From: an uncultured Collinsella sp.
GTDB lineage: Bacteria > Actinomycetota > Coriobacteriia > Coriobacteriales > Coriobacteriaceae
Assembly (NCBI GenBank): GCA_958451615.1
Contig: CAUDQR010000029.1
Span: forward strand, 1 to 24,456
Length of the DNA: 24,456 nucleotides
Direction of reading: 5' to 3'
Below are positions 23,519 through 24,456 of the stretch, piece after piece. Every line of letters begins with the position of its first letter. The first letter of the stretch is position 1. Below the pieces are notes generated by a model. The model ran no database searches. It was not told the DNA's origin and saw only the letters and a list, made by a program, of their open reading frames with translations. The position numbers and the translations under genes were made by a program.

Positions 23519-24149
23519 CGTACATATAGACGATAAATCCGTCGCCGGTGTCCTGGCTGTGATCCTCCAAGATGCGCTTCATGTTGAGGTGCTCGTAGAA
23601 CTGCCAGTCGGAGTTGCAGTCGCTCATCAGGAAGAATTTGGTGCACCCGGCTTTGGCGAGTTCGGCGCGCGCAAGGTCGATGAGCTTGCGACCGAGTCCC
23701 TTGCCCTGCCATTCAGGCATAATGATAATCAAGTTGAGTTGACCCTGGGCATATTCGTTGCCTGTGGCGGCAAAGCGATCCGCTGTGGCCTTTTCGCGGC
23801 TGTCTCCAAAGAGCGAGCCCTCGAGCTTGGCATCGGCGGTCTTTGCCATCTCGGTTGCCTGGGCAAACATCTCGTTATAGCAGGGCTCCCACGTGGGATT
23901 GGTGCGCGGCTTGCCGTCCTCGAAGATGCCGATGCAGCAGGCGGCGATAATGCGGCCCTCGGTCTCGGCGACGAGTGCGATGGGGGAGCGCTGCAGCTGC
24001 ATGGCGATGTTAAAGCGCGCGCAGAAATCGGCAGCTTCGACGTCGCCGCGGTTGCGCAGCGTGTTGCACCACAGCTGGTTGTAGATGGCGGCGATGCCGG
24101 CCAGGTCATCGAGCGTGGCGGCGCGCAGGGTTACGTTGTCAAGGCTCAT
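23499..24149 (-). CDS. GNAT-family N-acetyltransferase
   Basis: This 216-residue protein has the acetyl-CoA binding signature LNLIIIMPEWQGKGLGRKLI (V/I-x-P-x-x-Q-G-x-G-x-G/A type, about residues 138-157), followed by a Cys-Thr-Lys-Phe-Phe strand and WQFYEHLNMKR, the usual C-terminal GNAT pattern. The N-terminal part (LRAATLDDLAGIAAIYNQ) also fits. AAGGAG lies about 6 nt before the ATG. The substrate is unknown; the family includes small-molecule and polyamine acetylases, but nothing in the sequence points to one. Confidence 0.88.
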   Translation of the reverse strand: MSLDNVTLRAATLDDLAGIAAIYNQLWCNTLRNRGDVEAADFCARFNIAMQLQRSPIALVAETEGRIIAACCIGIFEDGKPRTNPTWEPCYNEMFAQATEMAKTADAKLEGSLFGDSREKATADRFAATGNEYAQGQLNLIIIMPEWQGKGLGRKLIDLARAELAKAGCTKFFLMSDCNSDWQFYEHLNMKRILEDHSQDTGDGFIVYMYGGDTQD

Positions 24150-24297
24150 GGAGGCTCCTTCCAGGTTGGGTCAGGCCACCTATGAGTGTGACATGGCGAC
24201 ATCGTTGCCGCATCAACCATTCGGCAGACGAGCCTCGAATCCTCGGGGACGGAGGGTCCTAAGAAGGAATGAGGGCGGAATTTCGGACACTTGCTCG

Positions 24298-24365
24298 ATG
24301 AGAGTGGATAATCTCCCACTTTTAGCGCTGGTATAGGCCAAAAACGGGAGATTATCCACTCTCAT
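24298..24365. repeat. perfect 20-bp inverted repeat
   Basis: ATGAGAGTGGATAATCTCCC (24298-24317) is matched by its exact reverse complement at 24346-24365, with a 28-nt spacer. No gene lies in 24150-24456. It has the look of an interspersed palindromic repeat. Confidence 0.75.
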
Positions 24366-24381
24366 TCTGGGTAGTCGTTGG

Positions 24382-24417
24382 GGACGTTCTTAAACGACCA
24401 GTCATTTAAGAACGTCC
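24382..24417. repeat. 36-bp near-perfect palindrome
   Basis: GGACGTTCTTAAA (24382-24394) pairs with TTTAAGAACGTCC (24405-24417), and the pairing continues inward through GAC/GTC with one mismatch. It is the second of three hairpins in a row. Confidence 0.7.
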
Positions 24418-24435
24418 ATTACAGTCGAAATTGTC

Positions 24436-24456
24436 AGCCCGGGACCGTCTCGGGCT
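24436..24456. other. third hairpin, cut by the window edge
   Basis: AGCCCG (24436-24441) pairs with CGGGCT (24451-24456), with GAC/GTC inside. Whether a T-run follows cannot be seen. Confidence 0.4.

Overview
The window looks like the chromosome of a high-GC gut actinobacterium of the class Coriobacteriia, most likely Collinsella or a close relative. I infer this from GC-rich codon use, agmatine/putrescine catabolism genes surrounded by LuxR regulators (two of them membrane-embedded), and hairpin-rich intergenic repeats. No database search was possible, so the genus is a judgement.

Region 1 (1-2869, minus strand). A HAD-type hydrolase runs off the left edge and carries a probable +1 frameshift. 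It is followed by an AraC-type regulator, two doubtful small reading frames, and a fused protein joining a NudG/MutT-like NUDIX hydrolase to a Vsr-type endonuclease.

Region 2 (3014-6026, plus). An overlapping ATPase/permease pair of the BceAB type, with no two-component system next to it. It ends in a hairpin-rich repeat (about 6063-6342) that recurs at about 20093-20372.

Region 3 (6356-18678) is the metabolic core. A membrane-anchored LuxR regulator (minus) diverges from putrescine carbamoyltransferase (ptcA), an agmatine/putrescine-type antiporter (aguD), a divergent agmatine deiminase (aguA copy 1) and a second, paralogous antiporter. Next come a small Cys-containing protein (minus), a second membrane LuxR regulator, a YtcJ-like amidohydrolase and a MATE transporter. 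AguD would import agmatine in exchange for putrescine, AguA would make N-carbamoylputrescine, and PtcA would split it to putrescine and carbamoyl phosphate. The carbamate kinase needed to make ATP is not in the window. Several promoters here contain phased TAAAC/GTTTA boxes, and several leaders are rich in hairpins.

Region 4 (18819-22552). A DUF4143-type AAA ATPase sits behind three 23-bp repeats. The second repeat copy follows, then a soluble LuxR regulator (minus) diverging from a second, canonical-length agmatine deiminase (aguA copy 2).

Region 5 (22713-24456). Two gene remnants abut: an unknown N-terminal fragment and the C-terminal half of a protein-kinase-like protein with a Cys/His-rich tail. 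A GNAT acetyltransferase (minus) and three successive perfect or near-perfect inverted repeats run to the window edge.

No rRNA, tRNA, CRISPR array or complete insertion sequence was seen.
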